Positions 52,748-64,000 of a stretch of 64,000 nt of DNA are shown here, piece after piece (position 1 is the stretch's first letter; each line of letters begins with the position of its first letter). The DNA comes from Mesobacillus boroniphilus. GTDB taxonomy: Bacteria; Bacillota; Bacilli; Bacillales; Cytobacillaceae. Position numbers and translations under genes: made by a program. Under the pieces are notes generated by a model. The model worked only from the letters and a program-made list of their open reading frames with translations. It did not search any database and was not told the DNA's origin. The stretch is from NCBI RefSeq assembly GCF_018424685.1, contig NZ_QTKX01000001.1, positions 2,495,928 to 2,559,927 of the forward strand. Reading direction: 5' to 3'.

Positions 52748-55150
52748 TTAAACTTTCAAAGCAGATTGTACCTTCCAGATTTGGTACGCATATTCCATAA
52801 TGGTCCTGTCACTGGAGAAATAACCTGACTTCGCGATATTGACCAGGCTCTTTTGCAGCCAAGCGTTTCGATCTAAATAATTCCTGCTGACCTCCTGATG
52901 TGCCTCTGCATAGGATGCAAAGTCCCTCAAAACGAAATACTGGTCGTTATGGCCGAGCAAGGTATCGTATATTTCATTAAAGTGGTTTTCTGTATCGGGG
53001 AAGAATCCATTGATCAGCTGGTCCACCACTTCCCGGATCCGTTCATCATGGTGATAATATTCGAGCGAATGATATCCGCCATTGTTCTGGTAATCTTGCA
53101 CTTCCTCTGCAGTCAATCCGAATAAAAAGATATTTTCCCTGCCGACCAAATCGGTAATTTCGACATTGGCGCCATCCAACGTCCCAAGTGTCAAAGCCCC
53201 GTTCATCATGAACTTCATATTCCCGGTGCCGGAAGCCTCTTTGCTTGCGGTTGAGATTTGTTCACTGATATCCGCAGCCGGAAAAATTTCCTCAGCCAGG
53301 GAGACGCGGTAGTTCTCAAGGAAAACAACCTTCAGCTTCCCATTAGTGGCAGGATCATTGTTTACTTTTTCTGCAACACTATTAATCAGCTTGATGACCT
53401 TCTTGGCAAAATAATAACCTGGAGATGCTTTTGCCCCGAAGATAAATGTGCGCGGATATAGCAGTGCTTCAGGATCCTCTTTCAAGGCATTATACAGATG
53501 CATGATGTGCAGTACATTCAACAGCTGTCGCTTATAGGCATGAAGCCTTTTTACCTGGACGTCAAAAATTGATTCCGTATCAACTTGAATTCCCGTTTTA
53601 TCCAAAATCCGCTTTGCCAGACGCTCCTTGTTTGCCTGCTTAATTCCATGCAATTTTTCGAGAAAAACGGAGTCATCCTTGAACCGTATTAAATCCTCCA
53701 ATTTTTGAGGGGACGAAACCCAGTCAGTTCCAATAGCCTCCGTAATCAATCCGGACAGGCCAGGATTCGCTTTCAGCAGCCAGCGGCGGTGGGTGATCCC
53801 ATTTGTCTTATTATTGAACCGCTCGGGATAAAACTGATAAAACAGGTTCATTTCCCGATTTTTCAAGATTTCCGTATGAAGCTGTGCAACTCCATTGACG
53901 CTGTGGCTGCCGACAATGGCGAGCGGCGCCATTCGCACCTCGTCATGGGCGATGATCGCCATGCTTTCAACCCTGCCCCAGTCGCCAGGATACTGCTCCC
54001 ATACCTGCTTGCAGAAGCGCTCATTGATTTCCTCAACTATCATGAAAATGCGTGGAAGCAGCGGCTTGAAAATCCGGATCGGCCACCTCTCCAGCGCCTC
54101 AGCCAGTGTCGTATGGTTCGTATAGGAAAGCGTCTGGACAGTTATATGCCAGGCATCGTCCCAGCCGAGGCCCTCCTCATCCATCAATATCCTCATCAGC
54201 TCAGGAACGGCAATTGCAGGGTGCGTGTCATTAATATGGATACTTACATAATCATGGAACTCTAGCAAACTCTTATTCTTCTTTTTAAAAGAATTCACGA
54301 TCGCCTTCAAGCTTGACGAAACAAGGAAATATTGTTGCTTGAGCCGAAGGATCTTCCCTTCATCATGTGTGTCATCCGGATATAAAAATTCGGAAACTGA
54401 TTCGGTATCCTTCTTATATTTAAAAATATCTGCGTTTGCCGGGAATCTCGATGGCTCGGCATTCCATAGCCTTAACGTGTTGACAGTCTGAGTCTCATAG
54501 CCGATGACAGGCAGATCATATGGTACAGCCATGATTGTCTCGGCGTTCAGATGCCTGAAAACAAGCCTGCCATTTTCCATTCTGCTTTCGATTTCACCCC
54601 AGAACGGAATCTCCACTGCGTCATCTGCTTTTCGAATCTCCCAGACATGACCGTGCCTGAGCCATTGCTCAGGCAGTTCAACCTGGTAACCATCGACAAT
54701 CTTCTGCTCAAACAGTCCATGTTTATAGCGGATTCCACAGCCGTGTCCTGGCAAATCAAGAGAAGCGAGGGAATCAAGGAAGCAGGCAGCAAGGCGGCCG
54801 AGACCGCCATTGCCAAGCCCGGCATCCGCCTCGATTTCTTCTAACTGATCCAGCTCGATGCCCAGCTCCCTGAGCCCTTCACAGACCACTTTTTCCACTC
54901 CTAAATTAATCAGGTTATGCCTCAGCAGCCGGCCCAGCAGGAACTCGATTGACAAGTAATAAACCTGCTTCTTCGCGCCAGCACGATATAATTCGTTAGT
55001 TTTAATCCAATCAGAACTCACATGCTCCCTGATCATATGCCCGAGAGTCTGGAACTGCTCCCGGCTCGTGCTTTCTTCAAAGCTGGTTCCAAACATCATC
55101 TCGAGTTTTTTCAAGAAAGCCGTTTTAAATTGGGGAACATTAGAAAACAT
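52748..55150 (-). CDS. glgP: Glycogen phosphorylase GlgP
   Basis: The 800-residue enzyme phosphorolyses glycogen to glucose-1-phosphate. The pyridoxal phosphate Lys lies in [20 protein letters not shown], and the substrate region [15 protein letters not shown] is present. The ATG at 55150 has AGGAGTG upstream; the longer frame up to 55363 is a shadow over glgA. It overlaps glgA by 11 bp and is last in glgB-C-D-A-P. Confidence 0.95.
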   Translation of the reverse strand: MFSNVPQFKTAFLKKLEMMFGTSFEESTSREQFQTLGHMIREHVSSDWIKTNELYRAGAKKQVYYLSIEFLLGRLLRHNLINLGVEKVVCEGLRELGIELDQLEEIEADAGLGNGGLGRLAACFLDSLASLDLPGHGCGIRYKHGLFEQKIVDGYQVELPEQWLRHGHVWEIRKADDAVEIPFWGEIESRMENGRLVFRHLNAETIMAVPYDLPVIGYETQTVNTLRLWNAEPSRFPANADIFKYKKDTESVSEFLYPDDTHDEGKILRLKQQYFLVSSSLKAIVNSFKKKNKSLLEFHDYVSIHINDTHPAIAVPELMRILMDEEGLGWDDAWHITVQTLSYTNHTTLAEALERWPIRIFKPLLPRIFMIVEEINERFCKQVWEQYPGDWGRVESMAIIAHDEVRMAPLAIVGSHSVNGVAQLHTEILKNREMNLFYQFYPERFNNKTNGITHRRWLLKANPGLSGLITEAIGTDWVSSPQKLEDLIRFKDDSVFLEKLHGIKQANKERLAKRILDKTGIQVDTESIFDVQVKRLHAYKRQLLNVLHIMHLYNALKEDPEALLYPRTFIFGAKASPGYYFAKKVIKLINSVAEKVNNDPATNGKLKVVFLENYRVSLAEEIFPAADISEQISTASKEASGTGNMKFMMNGALTLGTLDGANVEITDLVGRENIFLFGLTAEEVQDYQNNGGYHSLEYYHHDERIREVVDQLINGFFPDTENHFNEIYDTLLGHNDQYFVLRDFASYAEAHQEVSRNYLDRNAWLQKSLVNIAKSGYFSSDRTIMEYAYQIWKVQSALKV

Positions 55151-56591
55151 GCGATTCACTCCTTGAGATGAGATTGGAATACAATTCTTTGTATTGTTTG
55201 GCAGACTGTGCCCAACTGTAGTCTGTCTCCATAGCATTTTTCGCCAGCTTAAGCCATTTTTCGCGCTCATGGTAAAAAGACAGCGCCCGTTCAATTGTAA
55301 ATAGCATGTCATGCGCATTAAAGTTTGCAAAGGAAAATCCGTTTCCCTCACCGTTAAATTCATTGTAAGGCTGTACGGTATCGTTCAGGCCGCCTGTTTC
55401 TCTTACAACAGGAATAGAGCCATAGCGCATCGCGATCATCTGACTTAGCCCGCATGGTTCGAACTTGGATGGCATCAGGAATAAATCGGAGCCTGCGTAG
55501 ACTTGATGAGCCAAATTTTCATCAAAGCCAATGTATACGCCACACTGCTCAGGATATTCCGCAGACATTTCCCTGAAAAATCGCTCAAACTCAGGGTCTC
55601 CTGTGCCAAGAACGACGAGCTGCAATCCGGTCGCCATGATTTCATGGAAGACTCCCCTGACCAAATCAAGACCCTTCTGCTTCGTCAGCCGCGTAATCAT
55701 TGCCACAACAGGAATATTCTCGTTTTCTGGCAAACCGAAATCACGCTGAACTTGAAGCTTGTTTTCGCCTCTTCTTTCAAGTGAGCCCACTCCGAAAGTG
55801 GCAACCAATCCAGGATACTTTTCTGGATCATAAAGATCGTGGTCAATACCATTCAGAATCCCGGATAGGTCCTCGCTTCTTTTCCGCAGAATGCCATCGA
55901 GCTTTTCACCATAAAATTCTGTCTGGATTTCCTCCTTGTAGGTAGGACTGACAGTAGTGATATGGTCAGCAGCAATCAATGCACCCTTCATGAAATTGGT
56001 GTTCCCGAAAAACTCCAGCTGCTCTTCATTGAAATACTGGCTGTCAATCTGCAGTAGGTCACCCAATACTTCTGGTGGGAAGATTCCCTGGAACTGCAGA
56101 TTATGAATCGTGAACACGGATCTAATCAATCCGAATCCAGGCCGCTTATAGTACTCTGTCCTGAGTAAAAATGGTATCATTCCCGTGTGCCAATCATGAC
56201 AATGAATGACATCAGGGTAAAATTCGATCTCTGCTATAAATTCAAGGACCGCTCTATTAAAAAACGCGAACCGCTCCCCATCATCATAATGCCCATAAAG
56301 ACGATCGCGCTTGAAGTAATACTCATTATCAACAAAATAGAAAGTAACACCGTCATACTCCAGAGTCTCAATGCCGCAATATTGTGAACGCCAGCCTAAT
56401 TGCACATTATACTCTTTCACTTTCTTCATTTCTGAGCTGAATTTTTCAGGAATCAAGCCATACTTCGGCAAAATGACCCTGACATCCGCCCCGAGTTTTT
56501 TCAATTCCTTCGGAAGCGATCCCGCTACATCCGCCAGTCCCCCTGACTTGATGAACGGAACACATTCCGATACAGCAAATAAAACCTTCAC
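55140..56591 (-). CDS. glgA: Glycogen synthase GlgA
   Basis: The 483-residue GT5 enzyme uses ADP-glucose. Seen: the N-terminal substrate motif [13 protein letters not shown] (KxGG), [12 protein letters not shown] and the catalytic [21 protein letters not shown] start at 56591 with GGAGCGG upstream, overlapping glgD by 4 bp. Confidence 0.95.
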   Translation of the reverse strand: MKVLFAVSECVPFIKSGGLADVAGSLPKELKKLGADVRVILPKYGLIPEKFSSEMKKVKEYNVQLGWRSQYCGIETLEYDGVTFYFVDNEYYFKRDRLYGHYDDGERFAFFNRAVLEFIAEIEFYPDVIHCHDWHTGMIPFLLRTEYYKRPGFGLIRSVFTIHNLQFQGIFPPEVLGDLLQIDSQYFNEEQLEFFGNTNFMKGALIAADHITTVSPTYKEEIQTEFYGEKLDGILRKRSEDLSGILNGIDHDLYDPEKYPGLVATFGVGSLERRGENKLQVQRDFGLPENENIPVVAMITRLTKQKGLDLVRGVFHEIMATGLQLVVLGTGDPEFERFFREMSAEYPEQCGVYIGFDENLAHQVYAGSDLFLMPSKFEPCGLSQMIAMRYGSIPVVRETGGLNDTVQPYNEFNGEGNGFSFANFNAHDMLFTIERALSFYHEREKWLKLAKNAMETDYSWAQSAKQYKELYSNLISRSESHVF

Positions 56592-57616
56592 GATCCGCTC
56601 CCCACTCCCTGGACCGAACCCTTCCGGATGACAGCCGGTGATTCTGCTGGCGCTGTGATCACTGTTCCTGCTTCAATTCTTGCATCCTTATCAACAATGA
56701 CTGAATCCAAGATACAATTCTCCTTGATTTGCGTTTTTTGCATGATGATGCAATTGCGTACGACTGTACCCTTGCCAATTTTCACTCCCCTGGCGATGAT
56801 GCTGTTTTCAACCGTACCCTCAATCATCCCGCCATTGGCAACCATCGAGTTACGGACAGATGCCTCGGCATCATATCTGGTTGGAGGTTCATCCTTTACT
56901 TTTGTCAGGATAGGCCGCTCTTTCAGGAATAGCTGTTTCCAGACCTCAGGCTTCAGCAAATCCATGCTGGTCCTGAAATAGTTTTCAATCGTATCAACCA
57001 TAGCGGCGTATCCCTCAAAATTGTAATAGCAGAGATGGAACTGGCTATCTATATCGGTCACGACATCCCTCATATTCGAGTAGCCGGTTTCATTGCGCGT
57101 CATAACCAAGTCCATCAACAACGACTTTTTCACGAGGTATATGCCCATTGATTTTCCTTCTTTTTGCACCTCGGTGATGTCGCAGCCGGATTTGATATGC
57201 CAATCAAGCAGCGGCTGGAAATCCATATTGAAAACCGTATAGGAATTCGCAATCAGCGCATACTCCTGGGTACTCCGTTCAAAGAAGTCAATGTTGTCAG
57301 CAAAGTGGTCCAGCGTGCCGATTCCCGTATAATGTTTATCAAGATTAGGCGCAGGGAAGAAGAATAGTCCATCCCTTTTTCGATTAAGGTCCCAGTTCCT
57401 GCCTGACCCTAAATGGTCCATCAGCGACCTGTATTGAAATTTAGGAAAAATAGCCACACTCTGTATACCTGAGTTGACCATATTGGAAAGGATAAAATCA
57501 ATCAGCCTGTATCTTCCGCCAAAAGGAATCGCTGCCACCGACCGGTGAATGGACAGTTCCTGGAGATCATCGTGAACGGTTGTTGCATCTATTACTCCTA
57601 ATAATTGTTTGTTCAT
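56588..57616 (-). CDS. glgD: Glucose-1-phosphate adenylyltransferase-like subunit GlgD
   Basis: The 342-residue GlgC paralogue keeps the nucleotidyltransferase fold ([20 protein letters not shown]) and the C-terminal beta-helix, but the usual GxGxRL loop at the start is lost ([17 protein letters not shown]). GlgD is a regulatory partner of GlgC. The ATG at 57616 has GGGAGGAAA upstream. Confidence 0.93.
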   Translation of the reverse strand: MNKQLLGVIDATTVHDDLQELSIHRSVAAIPFGGRYRLIDFILSNMVNSGIQSVAIFPKFQYRSLMDHLGSGRNWDLNRKRDGLFFFPAPNLDKHYTGIGTLDHFADNIDFFERSTQEYALIANSYTVFNMDFQPLLDWHIKSGCDITEVQKEGKSMGIYLVKKSLLMDLVMTRNETGYSNMRDVVTDIDSQFHLCYYNFEGYAAMVDTIENYFRTSMDLLKPEVWKQLFLKERPILTKVKDEPPTRYDAEASVRNSMVANGGMIEGTVENSIIARGVKIGKGTVVRNCIIMQKTQIKENCILDSVIVDKDARIEAGTVITAPAESPAVIRKGSVQGVGSGS

Positions 57617-57638
57617 TTCTTTTTCCTCCCGAATCGGT

Positions 57639-58787
57639 TCAATTGGATTGCAATTCACCGATTGTTTCTTCCGATACTAATGTGATGTCGTTCTCGCTCT
57701 CGCCTGGCTTTATGATTGTTCCATCCGGTACATATACTCCAGGGGAAACAATCGCCTTTTCAATTACACAGTTGTGGCCAATAACGGCATCCGGCATGAT
57801 AACAGTTTCCTTTACAACAGCTCCCTTTTTCACAGTCACTCCCTGAAAAACGACCGTTCTGGAAACCTCCCCTTCGATCTTGCAGCCCTCATTGACCAGC
57901 GACTCTGTTACTTCTCCTTCTGGGCAAATATATTGCGGCGGCTGATTGGGATTGACGGAATAAATCCGCCACGACTGATCAAACAGGTTCAACTCACAAT
58001 CTTTATCCAATAAATCCATATTCGCTTCCCAAAGGCTTTGTACTGTCCCTACATCCTTCCAGTAGCCTTTAAAAGGATAAGCAAATAATTTCATATTTTC
58101 TTCGATTAACAGAGGAATGATATCCTTTCCGAAATCATGGCTGGAATCAGGATTCTGATCATCCCTTATCAGATATTCCCTTAAAACACTCCATTTAAAA
58201 ATATAAATTCCCATCGAAGCCAGATTATTTTTCGCTACATCCGGTTTTTCCTCAAATTCAGTGACCCTAAGTTCAGCATCCGTATTCATGATGCCAAAGC
58301 GATTTGTCTCTTCCCATGGAACTTCAATGACCGAGATTGTCACATCGGCACCTTTCTCAATATGATGTTCTAGCATCAATTCATAATTCATTTTATAAAT
58401 ATGGTCACCTGAGAGAATAAGGACGTACTCCGGATTATACTGATCAAGATAATTCAGATTCTGGAAAATCGCACTTGCCGTACCAGAATACCATTTTACT
58501 TCAGAACTCTCCGCATAAGGCGGTAACACAGTGACACCGCCATCCTTCCTGTCGAGGTCCCATGCACTGCCAATGCCAATATAAGAATTAAGCAAAAGTG
58601 GCTGATATTGTGTCAATACGCCCACAGTATGGATTCCTGAGTTCGTGCAGTTGCTTAACGGGAAATCGATGATCCGGTATTTGCCGCCAAAAGGGACAGC
58701 TGGCTTAGCGAGATTCTTCGTCAGTGAGTGCAGCCGGCTTCCTTTTCCTCCTGCCAACAGCATTGCTACGCATTTCTTCTTTTGCAT
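57639..58787 (-). CDS. glgC: Glucose-1-phosphate adenylyltransferase GlgC
   Basis: The 382-residue enzyme makes ADP-glucose. Seen: [43 protein letters not shown] and a C-terminal left-handed helix. GGGGAGAAAC precedes the ATG. Its start lies inside the extended glgB reading frame. Confidence 0.95.
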   Translation of the reverse strand: MQKKKCVAMLLAGGKGSRLHSLTKNLAKPAVPFGGKYRIIDFPLSNCTNSGIHTVGVLTQYQPLLLNSYIGIGSAWDLDRKDGGVTVLPPYAESSEVKWYSGTASAIFQNLNYLDQYNPEYVLILSGDHIYKMNYELMLEHHIEKGADVTISVIEVPWEETNRFGIMNTDAELRVTEFEEKPDVAKNNLASMGIYIFKWSVLREYLIRDDQNPDSSHDFGKDIIPLLIEENMKLFAYPFKGYWKDVGTVQSLWEANMDLLDKDCELNLFDQSWRIYSVNPNQPPQYICPEGEVTESLVNEGCKIEGEVSRTVVFQGVTVKKGAVVKETVIMPDAVIGHNCVIEKAIVSPGVYVPDGTIIKPGESENDITLVSEETIGELQSN

Positions 58788-60660
58788 GATTGTTTCTCCC
58801 CTTTCTTTTTATAACAGGACGTAAGACTGAGATTCCGAATGGAGAAATACTCATCTCTATAGAATATGGCCTTCCATGAAAGGCTATTTCTTCCGCTTTC
58901 AAAACTTTTTTATTTATAACTCCTGAACCGCCAAAGTCTGTAGCATCACTGTTCAAAATTTCCCGATATTCGCCATTCTTTGGGACACCGATTCGATAAT
59001 CGCTATATATTTTTTCTGTAAAATTGCAAACTATGACCAGAAGTTCTTCAGGATTCTTCCCTTTCCGGATAAAAGAAAAAATCGACTGGTCCCGGTTATC
59101 AGCATCGATCCACTCAAAGCCTTCATAGCTTTGATCGACCTCATACAGCGGCTTAGACCGCTTATACAATTTGATTAGTTCCTTATTATAATGGTTCATC
59201 TTTTCATGCATTTCATAATCGAGGAGATTCCAGTCAAGCTGTTCTTTGTCCTTCCATTCCGAAAACTGTCCAAATTCGGTCCCCATGAAAGTCAGTTTCT
59301 TGCCCGGATGTGCTGCCATGAACCCAAGCAATAGTCTAAGCTGTGCGAACTTTTGCCAGTAATCGCCCGGCATCTTATCAAGAAGCGATTTCTTCCCGTG
59401 AACGACCTCATCGTGCGAAAAGGGCAGGACAAAATTCTCTGAAAATGCATATAGCAGCGAAAAGGTGACTTTATCATGTATATGCTTCCTGTTATGGGAT
59501 TCTTCCTCCATATACTTCAAGGTGTCATTCATCCATCCCATGTTCCACTTGTATGTAAAACCAAGACCGCCATACTCCACAGGAGCCGTCACCTGCGGCC
59601 AGTCAGTCGAATCCTCCGCAATCATCAATGCTCCCGGTTCATACTCCTTGACCGCTTTGTTCAGTTTCTTTAAAAAATCCACTCCAAATTGGTTCGCTGC
59701 CTGGATCGAATTCGGCCAGTAGATGATATTAGCCACAGCATCAACCCTGAAGCCGTCAATATGGTATTTCTCCAACCAGAAAAGCGCACTCGAAATCAGA
59801 AAGCTCTGCACCTCCGTTTTTCCCAAGTCGAAATTGGCTGTGCCCCAAACATGGTTTTCACGATCATTCTCCCGCTGATATTCAAATACATAGCTGCCAT
59901 CGAACTGGTACAACCCATGAGCATCCTTGCAAAAATGCCCCGGAATCCAATCAAGGATGACCCCAATGCCATTTTGATGACACATATCAACGAAATACAT
60001 GAAATCATGAGGCGGTCCATAACGACTCGTAACGGAAAAATAACCAGTAGATTGATAGCCCCATGAGATGTCGAGCGGATGCTCAGTTAGAGGCAATAAT
60101 TCAATATGTGTGTATCCGTGCTCAGCAATATATGGGATCAACTCATCAACAAGCTCACGGTATGTAAGAAAAGAACCATCCTCATGCTTCTTCCAGGAAC
60201 CCACATGAAGCTCATATATGAACATCGGCTCCCCGAGGGTAGTCCGCTTTTCACGCTTTTGCAGCCACTTCTGATCATTCCATTTGTAACCGTCCATTGA
60301 ATAGACAATCGAAGCCGTGTTTGGCCTTAATTCGGAGAAAAACGCATAAGGGTCAGATTTGAGCCTGTGCTCACCCGACGCAGTCACAATCTCATATTTA
60401 TAAATGGTACCGGTCAAATCACCCTCTAGAGCGAGCTGCCAGACTCCCTCCTGATTGACTTTATGAAACTCATAGCCATTCCCATCCCAATTATTTAAAT
60501 CACCTGCTAACCTTACCTGAGTCGCCTTTGGAGCCCACACACAAAATCGAGTATATGTTTCAGTTCCATTTTTAATGACATGTGCTCCAAATAAATTGTA
60601 GCTTTGAAACAGATTGCCTTCATGGAACAAATGCAATTCAAACTCTGTAGGATTAATCAC
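58705..60660 (-). CDS. glgB: 1,4-alpha-glucan branching enzyme GlgB
   Basis: The 651-residue GH13 enzyme adds alpha-1,6 branches. Seen: CBM48-like N-terminus ([19 protein letters not shown]), catalytic Asp in [10 protein letters not shown], Glu in [10 protein letters not shown] and the third acid in [11 protein letters not shown]. The start is GTG at 60660 by spacing to GGAAGG. After the normal family end ([11 protein letters not shown]) about 30 extra residues read through the glgC ribosome site and start, an 83-bp overlap. First gene of the operon. Confidence 0.95.
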   Translation of the reverse strand: MINPTEFELHLFHEGNLFQSYNLFGAHVIKNGTETYTRFCVWAPKATQVRLAGDLNNWDGNGYEFHKVNQEGVWQLALEGDLTGTIYKYEIVTASGEHRLKSDPYAFFSELRPNTASIVYSMDGYKWNDQKWLQKREKRTTLGEPMFIYELHVGSWKKHEDGSFLTYRELVDELIPYIAEHGYTHIELLPLTEHPLDISWGYQSTGYFSVTSRYGPPHDFMYFVDMCHQNGIGVILDWIPGHFCKDAHGLYQFDGSYVFEYQRENDRENHVWGTANFDLGKTEVQSFLISSALFWLEKYHIDGFRVDAVANIIYWPNSIQAANQFGVDFLKKLNKAVKEYEPGALMIAEDSTDWPQVTAPVEYGGLGFTYKWNMGWMNDTLKYMEEESHNRKHIHDKVTFSLLYAFSENFVLPFSHDEVVHGKKSLLDKMPGDYWQKFAQLRLLLGFMAAHPGKKLTFMGTEFGQFSEWKDKEQLDWNLLDYEMHEKMNHYNKELIKLYKRSKPLYEVDQSYEGFEWIDADNRDQSIFSFIRKGKNPEELLVIVCNFTEKIYSDYRIGVPKNGEYREILNSDATDFGGSGVINKKVLKAEEIAFHGRPYSIEMSISPFGISVLRPVIKRKGRNNHAKEEMRSNAVGRRKRKPAALTDEESR

Positions 60661-61329
60661 CAAGATCCTTCCACCTGCCTTCTGCAAAACTTATGAAAAC
60701 TCCCTTTTTCAGTAGTATTCTAGTTTTCATCCAAAATTCCTTGTAAACATTTTTTTAATATTTCGACAATAATTCTCACCAAATTTCGGTATTCGACAAT
60801 TCTATCTAAATGGCAGCGCTTCAATGTACTAAATCTTCCAATTGCGCGAATTTTGGAGAACGAAAATTGAAATAGAATAATATTTTTGGGGAAGGTTGCG
60901 TTGATTTTATAAGGATTGATAGAGAAAATTAGCGGAAAAACATTTTTGGAATGATAGCGTTTTCATAAAATTTTTGAAGTATAACTTGCTTTTTGTTTTG
61001 AGTGAGAGGTTAGAGTTATTGAGGGAGGGACACTAAGGCTGAGAGAGAGTTTTTCAACCGGATTCCGGAATTTTTGATACAACCGTGAATTATGTTTCCG
61101 TAATCTATTTCCCTGCCACATTACGGGAACATCCACTAAGAAAGAATCTATTCTTTTCCTACCTATCAGAATTATTAACATGCACCAGCTCTTGGAGTTC
61201 TGTCTTCGAAGTCGCGCTTTGACTAACTCACTGGGAATCAGGGGCGACGCTGGGGAAGCAGAAGTATTTTTATAAGTTAACTAGTACCTACCTGGCAACG
61301 CTATTGATCCTGATTTGTTATCCTTAAAT
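60661..61329. other. Intergenic stretch without recognised gene
   Basis: This AT-rich stretch between glgB and the tRNA cluster holds the glg promoter region but I see no clear gene, riboswitch or repeat. Short frames are not supported by ribosome sites. The 61170-61260 part is more GC-rich (GGGAATCAGGGGCGACGCTGG) without a recognised identity. Confidence 0.5.
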
Positions 61330-61364
61330 AAAAAAAAACTGTTAGCACGAATGCTAACAGTTTT
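61330..61364 (-). terminator. Terminator of the rRNA-tRNA operon
   Basis: AAAACTGTTAGCA and TGCTAACAGTTTT form a perfect 13-bp stem with a 4-nt loop, followed on the minus strand by a long T run. Confidence 0.9.
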
Positions 61365-61369
61365 CCTTA

Positions 61370-61441
61370 TGACCCCTACGGGATTCGAACCCGTGTTACC
61401 GCCGTGAAAGGGCGGTGTCTTAACCGCTTGACCAAGGGGCC
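61370..61441 (-). tRNA. tRNA-Glu (TTC)
   Basis: Cloverleaf on the minus strand, anticodon loop CTTTCAC, T-arm GGGTTCGAATCCC, 72 nt. Last gene of the cluster. Confidence 0.95.
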
Positions 61442-61444
61442 TTG

Positions 61445-61535
61445 TGGCGGAGAAGGAGGGATTTGAACCCTCGCGCCGGTTACCCGACCTACACCCTTAG
61501 CAGGGGCGCCTCTTCAGCCTCTTGAGTACTTCCCC
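61445..61535 (-). tRNA. tRNA-Ser (GCT)
   Basis: Long variable arm, anticodon loop CTGCTAA, T-arm GGGTTCAAATCCC, CCA encoded. Confidence 0.95.
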
Positions 61536-61542
61536 ATAAAAA

Positions 61543-61617
61543 TGGCTCCGCAGGTAGGATTCGAACCTACGACCGCTCGGTTAACAGCCGAGTGCTCTAC
61601 CACTGAGCTACTGCGGA
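61543..61617 (-). tRNA. tRNA-Asn (GTT)
   Basis: Anticodon loop CTGTTAA, D-arm AGCTCAGTGGTAGAGC, CCA encoded. Confidence 0.95.
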
Positions 61618-61630
61618 ATAATATAAAAAA

Positions 61631-61704
<74 letters not shown>

Positions 61705-61707
61705 TTA

Positions 61708-61781
61708 TGGAGCGGGTGAAGAGAATCGAACTCTCATCATCAGCTTGGAAGGCTGAGGTTTTACCACTAAACTACACCCGC
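61708..61781 (-). tRNA. tRNA-Gly (TCC)
   Basis: Acceptor GCGGGTG, anticodon loop CTTCCAA, CCA encoded. Confidence 0.95.
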
Positions 61782-61787
61782 AAAAAA

Positions 61788-61864
61788 TGGGGCGACTGAT
61801 GGGAATCGAACCCACGAATGCCTGAACCACAATCAGGTGCGTTAACCACTTCGCCACAATCGCC
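61788..61864 (-). tRNA. tRNA-His (GTG)
   Basis: Acceptor GGCGATT, anticodon loop TTGTGGT, CCA encoded. Confidence 0.95.
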
Positions 61865-61901
61865 ATATCTATAAATGCATATTAATTGAAATTAAATAAG
61901 G

Positions 61902-61974
61902 TGGCTCAGGACGGAATCGAACCGCCGACACAAGGATTTTCAGTCCTTTGCTCTACCGACTGAGCTACTGAGCC
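61902..61974 (-). tRNA. tRNA-Phe (GAA)
   Basis: Acceptor GGCTCAG, anticodon loop CTGAAAA, discriminator A; the CCA end is not encoded (ACCT instead). Confidence 0.95.
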
Positions 61975-62039
61975 ACTATAATATTGCTTCCTAAATCCCA
62001 ATAGGTTTAGGTCCTTTGCTAGAAGCTTATTCGGAGATG

Positions 62040-62076
62040 TGAGCAACTTGCTCTACCGACTGAGCTGCTGGCAATT
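62040..62076 (-). pseudogene. Truncated tRNA 5' half
   Basis: On the minus strand TGCCAGCAGCTCAGTCGG then TAGAGCAA has an acceptor-like start and a complete D-arm as in the neighbouring tRNA-Phe, but no anticodon arm or T-arm follows. Confidence 0.65.
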
Positions 62077-62083
62077 ATAAAAA

Positions 62084-62159
62084 TGGCGGTCCCGACCGGG
62101 ATCGAACCGGCGATCTCCTGCGTGACAGGCAGGCATGTTAACCGCTACACCACGGGACC
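62084..62159 (-). tRNA. tRNA-Asp (GTC)
   Basis: Acceptor GGTCCCG, anticodon loop CTGTCAC, CCA encoded. Confidence 0.95.
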
Positions 62160-62162
62160 AGA

Positions 62163-62236
<74 letters not shown>

Positions 62237-62354
62237 ACGATATAAATCACACTATTTTGTTTATGCTCTTAGTGAGCATGGACTGTCCCGATCTCAGGTA
62301 GCTTATTCAAGAAGCAACTCGATCGGTACAACTCGCAGCATATTCAGTGAAGTA

Positions 62355-62383
62355 ACGCTTGTTGCTCCACCCCGCGACGATAA
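62355..62383 (-). pseudogene. Truncated duplicate of the tRNA-fMet 5' end
   Basis: Minus-strand TATCGTCGCGGGGTGGAGCA repeats the leader and first 15 bases of tRNA-fMet (62164-62236) and then diverges. Confidence 0.7.
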
Positions 62384-62398
62384 TATTCAATAAAATAA

Positions 62399-62491
62399 TG
62401 GAGGAGGTAGAGGGATTCGAACCCCCGCGCGGTGTTACCCGCCTGTCGGTTTTCAAGACCGATCCCTTCAGCCAGACTTGGGTATACCTCC
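62399..62491 (-). tRNA. tRNA-Ser (TGA)
   Basis: Long variable arm, anticodon loop CTTGAAA, CCA encoded, 93 nt. Confidence 0.95.
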
Positions 62492-62507
62492 GTGTAAAAA
62501 TAAGCAA

Positions 62508-62584
62508 TGGTGGACCTTGTAGGACTCGAACCTACGACCGGACGGTTATGAGCCGTCTGCTCTAACCAGCTGAGCTAAAGGTCC
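62508..62584 (-). tRNA. tRNA with CAT anticodon, probably tRNA-Ile2
   Basis: Acceptor GGACCTT and anticodon loop CTCATAA. The body resembles B. subtilis tRNA-Ile(CAU) whose C34 becomes lysidine through TilS; an elongator Met is the alternative. Confidence 0.85.
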
Positions 62585-62623
62585 AGGATATCCTAGATTG
62601 AATAGGTTCAACCAGATTAAATT

Positions 62624-62700
62624 TGGTAGCGGCGGAGGGGATCGAACCCCCGACCTTACGGGTATGAACCGTACGCTCTAGCCAGCTGAGCTACACCGCC
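62624..62700 (-). tRNA. tRNA-Met (CAT), elongator
   Basis: Acceptor GGCGGTG, anticodon loop TTCATAC, CCA encoded (ACCA end). Confidence 0.9.
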
Positions 62701-62721
62701 AAATTATTATTTAAAGTTTTA

Positions 62722-62797
62722 TGGTGGAGCCTAGCGGGATCGAACCGCTGACCTCCTGCGTGCAAGGCAGGCGCTCTCCCAGCTGAGCTAAGGCCCC
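62722..62797 (-). tRNA. tRNA-Ala (TGC)
   Basis: Acceptor GGGGCCT, anticodon loop CTTGCAC, CCA encoded. Confidence 0.95.
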
Positions 62798-62814
62798 ATA
62801 TAATATAAGTAGCA

Positions 62815-62891
62815 TGGTCGGGAAGACAGGATTCGAACCTGCGACCCCTTGGTCCCAAACCAAGTGCTCTACCAAGCTGAGCTACTCCCCG
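62815..62891 (-). tRNA. tRNA-Pro (TGG)
   Basis: Acceptor CGGGGAG, anticodon loop TTTGGGA, CCA encoded. Confidence 0.95.
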
Positions 62892-62908
62892 ATAAAGAGA
62901 AAATATAA

Positions 62909-62985
<77 letters not shown>

Positions 62986-63011
62986 ATTATTTAGTATTTT
63001 AGCTAACTTGG

Positions 63012-63100
63012 TGGTGCCGAGGACCGGAATCGAACCGGTACGGTAGTCACCTACCGCAGGATTTTAAGTCCTGTGCGTCTGCCAGTTCCGCCACCCCGGC
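63012..63100 (-). tRNA. tRNA-Leu (TAA)
   Basis: Long variable arm, acceptor GCCGGGG, anticodon loop CTTAAAA, CCA encoded. Confidence 0.95.
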
Positions 63101-63110
63101 TTAAGAACTA

Positions 63111-63185
63111 TGGAGCGGAAGACGGGATTCGAACCCGCGACCCCAACCTTGGCAAGGTTGTATTCTACCACTGAACTACTTCCGC
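63111..63185 (-). tRNA. tRNA-Gly (GCC)
   Basis: Acceptor GCGGAAG, anticodon loop TTGCCAA, CCA encoded. Confidence 0.95.
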
Positions 63186-63208
63186 AAACTTTATGTTTTT
63201 TTGAAAAA

Positions 63209-63293
63209 TGGTGCGGGTGAAGGGAGTCGAACCCCCACGCCTTGCGGCGCCAGATCCTAAGTCTGGTGCGTCTGCCAATTCCGCCACACCCGC
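63209..63293 (-). tRNA. tRNA-Leu (TAG)
   Basis: Long variable arm, acceptor GCGGGTG, anticodon loop CTTAGGA, CCA encoded. Confidence 0.95.
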
Positions 63294-63333
63294 ATATTTG
63301 ATTCAATGTTATTTTACTTTCGTAAAAAAACAA

Positions 63334-63409
63334 TGGTGAGCCATGAAGGACTCGAACCTTCGACCCTCTGATTAAAAGTCAGATGCTCTACCGACTGAGC
63401 TAATGGCTC
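63334..63409 (-). tRNA. tRNA-Lys (TTT)
   Basis: Acceptor GAGCCAT, anticodon loop CTTTTAA, CCA encoded. Confidence 0.95.
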
Positions 63410-63419
63410 GTACAAAAGG

Positions 63420-63492
<73 letters not shown>

Positions 63493-63530
63493 ATGTTAAT
63501 GAAGATTATTTTTACTGTGCAAAAAAATCT

Positions 63531-63606
63531 TGGTGGAGGATGACGGGATCGAACCGCCGACCCTCTGCTTGTAAGGCAGATGCTCTCCCAGCTGAGCTAA
63601 TCCTCC
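63531..63606 (-). tRNA. tRNA-Val (TAC)
   Basis: Acceptor GGAGGAT, anticodon loop CTTACAA, CCA encoded. First tRNA after 5S rRNA. Confidence 0.95.
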
Positions 63607-63615
63607 ATTTGAAAC

Positions 63616-63733
<118 letters not shown>

Positions 63734-63876
63734 ATTTTTTAAAGACAATATCTATTATACTGACTTTAAGTTATTTTGCAAGAGAAATTTTAAAAGAAAT
63801 TTCACTTCGAAAAATCTTTATTCCCTCAAAACTAGATAATGTGTAAGAAGAATAAGAAGAAATGAGTAATCTAATT

Positions 63877-64000
<124 letters not shown>

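Noticed and set aside
55151..55363. Longer glgP N-terminus
   Set aside because: It lies over glgA in another frame, while ATG 55150 has a ribosome site and the usual GlgP start.

Overview
The window looks like a chromosomal segment of a Bacillaceae member of the Mesobacillus/Bacillus type. It follows the gene order of the Bacillus subtilis yt* region: ytzC-ytqAB-ytpBA-ytoA-asnB-metK-pckA-ytmBA-ytlACD-ytkD-dps-yidD-ytiB-ythAB, then menCEBHDF, glgPADCB and the 21-tRNA trnB-like cluster beside an rRNA operon. The genus is an inference from gene order, motifs and codon style, because no database search was possible.

Region 1 (1-12.3 kb) is the accessory part. At the left edge, on the minus strand, a CueP-family lipoprotein is interrupted by an in-frame TGA exactly where relatives carry a conserved Cys. 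Directly after the TGA lies a hairpin with a GGU loop, at the spacing of a bacterial SECIS. I read this as a selenocysteine-containing CueP, the most unusual item here. Next come an MFS exporter, a large dispersed repeat and a short-word array. A long minus-strand operon then runs from 12.1 to 2.6 kb: a SHOCT-tailed membrane protein, ccmE (CxxxY type), ccmF, ccmH (lacking the CxxC), two CcmI-like proteins, ccmABC, ccmD, a TlpA/ResA thioredoxin, nrfH and nrfA. It links a System I*-type cytochrome c maturation machine to ammonifying nitrite reductase, under two Fnr-type boxes.

Region 2 (12.5-39 kb) is conserved core. It holds tRNA wobble modification (ytqA/ytqB), sesquarterpene and lysophospholipid enzymes, asnB, metK under a SAM-I riboswitch, pckA with a CcpN-type operator, an ABC importer, a Nudix hydrolase, Dps, YidD, carbonic anhydrase, a Zur-controlled zinc lipoprotein and a bd-type oxidase (ythAB). 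Three full copies and one fragment of a 310-350 bp structured intergenic repeat lie in regions 1 and 2.

Region 3 (39-52.5 kb) has flavohemoglobin hmp with an Fnr-type box, the complete menaquinone branch menF-D-H-B-E-C plus divergent menA, a YteA-type zinc-finger protein, a ferritin-like/cupin fusion and an EamA transporter. Menaquinone, nitrite reductase, Hmp and bd oxidase fit a facultative respirer that meets low oxygen and nitrosative stress.

Region 4 (52.7-64 kb) is the glycogen operon glgB-C-D-A-P, then an unassigned 0.7 kb stretch, 21 tRNA genes with two truncated tRNA remnants, 5S rRNA and the 3' end of 23S rRNA, all on the minus strand.
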